A DNA stretch of 64,000 bases, from NCBI RefSeq assembly GCF_020283565.1, contig NC_060061.1, positions 3,418,010 through 3,482,009 of the forward strand, read 5' to 3'. Position 1 is the stretch's first letter. The number at the start of each line of letters is the position of its first letter. Position numbers and translations under genes: made by a program. The notes beneath the pieces are model-generated. The model worked only from the letters and a program-made list of their open reading frames with translations, ran no database searches and was not told the origin of the DNA. Shown here piece after piece: positions 59,463 through 64,000 of this stretch. The stretch comes from Trifolium pratense (taxonomy: Eukaryota; Streptophyta; Magnoliopsida; Fabales; Fabaceae).

Positions 59463-62400
59463 CTACATCAAACAACAAAATCCATCTGCAGACAACTCTC
59501 CAAAAGTAGGCTCACCATAACGAGCCCATCCTTCAAGGACCTGAGCTTTAGCTTCCATAGCTTTTTCGGTTTCATCAGTAGCATATTCATCATCTTTGTC
59601 AGCTAAAAATGGTTGACAAAAACATATATCAGAGACAACAGATTAAATGAAAACAAAGTTATCGGTAAATTAGAGGTTAAATGCATGCAAATCATCTGTA
59701 AATGCAGTAGCCAAGAACAAATATACTTGTATGATAAGTAGTGTACTTAATAAGAGACACAAAATGTGTGATGTAAGAAGATCTAGACCTATAAAGGCAA
59801 CAGAGCTTTTCATAGAATTGAATCAATGATGACAAGGCTTGTACAAAGCATAATTTAATAATCACATGATCAATTAAGAAAGGTTTGCCAAAACTGAAAA
59901 TAGAGTATATCTCTAAGATTATGTAATCTTGCAATTTTTATTTTCCTACCCTAAGATCCATCAACAATAGTTATATCATAAAAGTAACCAAGAAAAATGT
60001 GTGCCTAATACAGTTCTATGATCATATTTGAAAGATTGAGGAACAGAAAACAACAGATATAAAATGATGAAAACTTAAAATAGAGTATAAATATATACCA
60101 GACTTGCAACCAAAGTTAGCCAAAACTTAAAAGAGTATAACTTTCACTCTATGATTATGTAGTCTTGCAATTTTTATTTTCCAACCCTAAGATTCATAAC
60201 AATAGTTAAATCATAAAAAAGTGACCCAAAAATTAAACAGTACAAAAACTTTTGGCAAAATAAGACAGTACATACCAGATTTGGTAAATTTCCCTTCACT
60301 AGCTTTAGAACCATTCCCCTCTTCCATCTCAGCTAAAAAAGGTTGAGAAATACATATATTAGAGTAGGGGTGAGCATGAACCCGAGACCCGACTCGAAAC
60401 CGATATAACCGACAACACATTGAAGTATTCGGTCGGGTGTGGGTCGGGTCTCGGGTCAACAAATTGCGAAAAACCGGGCATGAACGGTTGCATACGGGCG
60501 GGTGCGGGTCTCTAAAATTCTATCTTTCCATAACCGAAACCGACCGAACAACCATTAGATGCAAATTAATTTTTTTCCTTCTCTCCCTCTCAATCTCATA
60601 TACTCTTCTCTTTGTTATTTTTATCCATCTTTGATTTAAGATAAAAATGTTATATTTTACAAAGCTTATAATTAATAATACGGTGATGAAGAAGGTGGAA
60701 AAAATATTCTAATATATATTCTAGATATATTTTAATTTCTACGTCTCTTCTACTTGATATTTTATTGTCTTTAGATCTATATACTGAAAGAAAGTAACTG
60801 CATCTAACTTTTTTTCTTTTTTAATTTACTTCGTCTATCTTTTGTTGCATTGTGTACGAGGTGTTAAACTATTCGAAAATTAGGAATTTTTGGATAATGG
60901 AGGAGTTTTAGATGTAAATAAAGTTTCGATCTAACCCGTAATAACCGACCAGTCCAACCCGCCACCCGAATGACCCGAACCCGAACAAACCGAAGATATA
61001 GACGGTCGGAATTGGGTCCAAATTAAATGATTGCAGTTTTTATCGATTTTGTGATTTTCGGCCCGAAACCGACCGATGCTCAGCCCTATATTAGAGACAA
61101 CATATTAAACTACTGAGTTTGATGTTAAATCAAACAAAGTCATCTGTTTAGTTTAGAGGTGAAAATGCATACAAATCTTCTGTAAAAGCAGAGAGCAGTA
61201 AACACAAGAACAAATACCCTTGTATGATAAGTAGTGTACTTGATAAGAGTCACAAAATGTGTGACGTAAGATACAGATATAAAGGTGGCGGAGCTTTTAA
61301 TAAAATTGAATCAGGGATGAAAATTAATCTCCTTTAGCACTTTCACAAAGCTATTGATCATCTCAATACTTTTTGGTATTTTTCTATCAGAATTTTATTA
61401 CTGTGTTTAACCATTTGTATATGTTTATAGCTGAGTCCAACAAAATGTATTCCAAGGATAAGGTCAATGAGCCTGAATTGGATGATTGGTATAAAGCATT
61501 TATAGAGCGTTTTGATGACCGCCGAAGTACTGAGATGATCAATAGCTTTGTGAAAATGCTAAAGGAGATTGCTGGTATGCCATTATTTGTTTTTTATATA
61601 TGGACTACTTTATTACAATTATATTTGTTCTTACTGCTCTATGCATTTAGAGATGATTTGCATGCATTTCACCTCTAACTAACAGATAACTTTGTTTCGT
61701 TTAACATCAAACTCAATGGTTTAATATGTTGTCTCTAATATATGTATTTCTCAACCTTTTTTAGCTGACAATGAAGAGGGGAATTCTTCTAAAGCTAGTG
61801 AAGGGAAGTCTACCAAATCTGGTAGATGTTCTGACAAAATTTTATGTACTGTTAATTTCTGGGTCACTTATTTATGATTTAATTTCTGGGAAAGTTATAC
61901 TCTATTTTCAGTTTTGGCCAACTTTTTGTCTAAGTTGCTATTAAGTTGAAAATAAAACAATTTTTTAAATACCTACATTTGTTTATGTTATATAGGTGCT
62001 GATGCTGAGTCCAACAAAGTGGACCAGATTGACAAGGTCCCTAATTTTTTTTGTACATATTTTTCAGTTAAATTTGTTCTTAACTGTAAAAGTTTTTTAT
62101 TGTGTTTAATTTTGCTATTTCATATTTTGGAGTTAGGTTTATTTGGCAATGGATTCCAAAGATAAGGTCAATATGCCTGAATTGGATGATTGGTATAAGG
62201 CAATGGTAGAGCATTATAATGATACAAAAAGCATTGAGATGATCAATAGCAATCTCCTTTAGCACTTTCACAAAGCTATTGATCATCTCAATGCTTTTTG
62301 TATCATTATAATGCTCTACCATTGCCTTATACCAATCATCCAATTCAGGCATATTGACCTTATCTTTGGAATCCATTGCCAAATAAACCTAACTCCAAAA

Positions 62401-63307
62401 TATGAAATAGCAAAATTAAACACAATAAAAAACTTTTACAGTTAAGAACAAATTTAACTGAAAAATATGTACAAAAAAAATTAGGGACCTTGTCAATCTG
62501 GTCCACTTTGTTGGACTCAGCATCAGCACCTATATAACATAAACAAATGTAGATATTTAAAAAATTGTTTTATTTTCAACTTAATAGCAACTTAGACAAA
62601 AAGTTGGCCAAAACTGAAAATAGAGTATAACTTTCCCAGAAATTAAATCATAAATAAGTGACCCAGAAATTAACAGTACATAAAATTTTGTCAGAACATC
62701 TTCCAGATTTGGTAGACTTCCCTTCACTAGCTTTAGAAGAATTCCCCTCTTCATTGTCAGCTAAAAAAGGTTGAGAAATACATATATTAGAGACAACATA
62801 TTAAACCATTGAGTTTGATGTTAAACGAAACAAAGTTATCTGTTAGTTAGAGGTGAAATGCATGCAAATCATCTGTAAATGCATAGAGCAGTAAGAACAA
62901 ATATAATTGTAATAAAGTAGTCCATATATAAAAAACAAATAATGGCATACCAGCAATCTCCTTTAGCATTTTCACAAAGCTATTGATCATCTCAGTACTT
63001 CGGCGGTCATCAAAACGCTCTATAAATGCTTTATACCAATCATCCAATTCAGGCTCATTGACCTTATCCTTGGAATACATTTTGTTGGACTCAGCTATAA
63101 ACATATACAAATGGTTAAACACAGTAATAAAATTCTGATAGAAAAATACCAAAAAATAAAAACAAATAATGGCATACCAGCAATCTCCTTTAGCACTTTC
63201 ACAAAGCTATTGATCATCTCAATACTTTTTGGATCCTTATAACGCTCTAACATTGCCTTATACCAATCATCCAATTCAGGCATATTGACCTTATCTTTGG
63301 AATCCAT
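59463..63307 (-). CDS. Multi-exon gene of unknown function with repeated WYKA/LKEIA exons (rearranged)
   Basis: Minus-strand exons with correct, mostly phase-1 GT-AG borders. They are 63178-63307 (ATG 63307; core ELDDWYKAMLERYKD, SIEMINSFVKVLKEIA), 62951-63094 (AAESNKMYSKDKV, same core), 62704-62760 (ADNEEGNSSKASEGKSTKSG), a short ADAESNKVDQIDK exon near 62489-62530, a third core exon 62275-62390, then 60276-60332 (a second KASEGK exon) and the last exon 59463-59602 (ADKDDEYATDETEKAMEAK, LEGWARYGEPTFGEL, GFCCLM). The product would be acidic, helical and soluble. I do not recognise the family. The donor after 62704 is GA rather than GT, and the locus is broken by a palindrome, so this copy may be non-functional. 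The first exon may also be internal to a gene extending beyond 64000. Confidence 0.45.
60365..61088. mobile_element. hAT-type MITE with 8-bp TSD TATTAGAG
   Basis: 724 bp; ends TAGGGGTGAGCAT and the complement TAGGGCTGAGCAT. Subterminal regions are rich in ACCCGA/CCGACC words, as in plant hAT MITEs. TATTAGAG lies directly on both sides (60357-60364, 61089-61096). No transposase is present. Confidence 0.9.
61327..61376 (-). pseudogene. Partial core exon left of the palindrome
   Basis: Reads KSIEMINSFVKVLKEI on minus but has neither its 5' half nor the usual GCTG/GTATGC donor. It joins the palindrome arm within the word CTTTTTGG, marking a rearrangement breakpoint. Confidence 0.75.
61371..62250 (+). 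repeat. Left arm of 880 bp palindrome (inverted exon copies)
   Basis: An inverted copy of 62275-63153. It holds plus-strand versions of the exons (core at ~61430-61576, KASEGK at 61765-61821 with an intact GT donor, ADAESNK at ~61996-62037, core from ~62138). The two arms differ at only a few bases by eye. Confidence 0.9.
62275..63153 (-). repeat. Right arm of 880 bp palindrome
   Basis: Pairs with 61371-62250 around a 24-base loop (62251-62274). It continues on its right into unduplicated gene sequence. Confidence 0.9.
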
Positions 63308-63489
63308 TGCCAAACAAACCTAACTCCAAAATATGAAATAGCAAAAATTAATCAAAAATTTAACTGAAAATTTTTCCTCTCTGGAACAAATTTACTGAAA
63401 ATTAATCAAAAATTAGGAAAAATATGTTCAACAAAAATTAAGCAAAAAAATAAACCAAATCTAAAAGTTCAGAAATAATTTAGGAAAAA

Positions 63490-63925
63490 TTAGAGAAATC
63501 ACAAATTCAAAATAACATGAATACAACACTAAGAAACAAATGGATTAGAGAAAAGCGATTAAGCTTCAAACCAATTCAACTAGAAGATAACTAACAAAAA
63601 GTAGAGAAAATGGAAGATATAAGAGTGATCAAATTTAACTGAAAATTAAACAAAAATTTGGCCAAATTTTGGCAAAACTAAGTAAAAATTAACCAAAACT
63701 ACATGTTCACAACAAATTTAGGCATTATTCTAGAAAATCTGCAGTTCAGACAAGCAAAAATTAACAGAAATCACAAATTCAAAATAACGTGAATACAACA
63801 CTAAGCAAATAATGGATTAGAGAAAGGAGATTAAGCTTCAAACTGATTCAACTAGTAGAAAACTAATTAAAAAGTAGAGATAATGGAAGATGTAAGAGTG
63901 AAATCAAGCAAAAATGTTGATCATG
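63490..63925. repeat. Tandem duplication (~272 bp period) at right end
   Basis: ATCACAAATTCAAAATAAC, GAATACAACACTAAG, GATTAAGCTTCAAAC, ATTCAACTAG and AATGGAAGAT occur in the same order from 63496 and again from 63768. This is upstream sequence or an intron of the repeated-exon gene. Confidence 0.85.
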
Positions 63926-64000
63926 CAAAACCTAACGGATCAAAACCTAACAGATCAAAACCTAATGGTTCAGGCCAAAATTAGACATTATTCTACAAAA

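Overview
This is a eukaryotic, plant nuclear window. It is AT-rich, with multi-exon genes carrying GT-AG introns, plant-specific families (PPR, CML, GCK, PGG-type ankyrin), a Ty1/copia element, LINEs, a Helitron, a tRNA-derived SINE family and many MITEs. Gene content and repeat style suggest a papilionoid legume of the Medicago/Trifolium type. The species is an inference; nothing in the sequence proves it.

Left part (1-28.5 kb), gene-bearing. A minus-strand ankyrin-repeat gene runs off the left edge (1-2224). A complete 319-codon UFD1 gene lies on minus (5671-9752), with its start codon alone at the end of an exon and a 5' UTR exon inside the terminal inverted repeat of a ~600 bp element. 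A one-exon calmodulin-like gene (15616-16188, plus) is followed by an intronless 887-aa PPR gene (18568-21231, minus). That gene is divergent from a five-exon SET-domain lysine methyltransferase gene (21451-26572, plus); only 219 bp separate the two start codons. A small one-exon gene of unknown function is at 28241-28465 (minus).

Middle part (28.5-55 kb), transposon-dominated: an (AT)n microsatellite, MITEs with clean 9-bp target duplications, a frameshifted LINE (31.5-33.35 kb), an RNase H fragment duplicated as a 400 bp hairpin (35.5-35.9 kb), a very young copia element with near-identical LTRs, an intact pol and a collapsed gag (36515-43708), a nonsense-bearing GCK pseudogene split from its upstream flank by a 1175 bp solo LTR, and a LINE whose 3' end is split by a 3530 bp non-autonomous Helitron (50439-53968).

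Right part (55-64 kb). The intact GCK-domain gene (55259-55639, minus) is the parent or sister of the pseudogene; a MITE upstream of it is absent from the paralogous flank, giving a natural empty site. The last 5 kb hold a minus-strand multi-exon locus of unknown function built from repeated exons with the cores WYKA and LKEIA. It is rearranged by an 880 bp near-perfect palindrome with a 24-nt loop and carries a hAT-type MITE with an 8-bp TSD.

The genes are independent housekeeping or signalling loci and form no pathway. The most unusual material is structural: the palindromic repeated-exon locus, the retroelement hairpin in the SET gene intron, and several nested insertions whose order can be read from the sequence.
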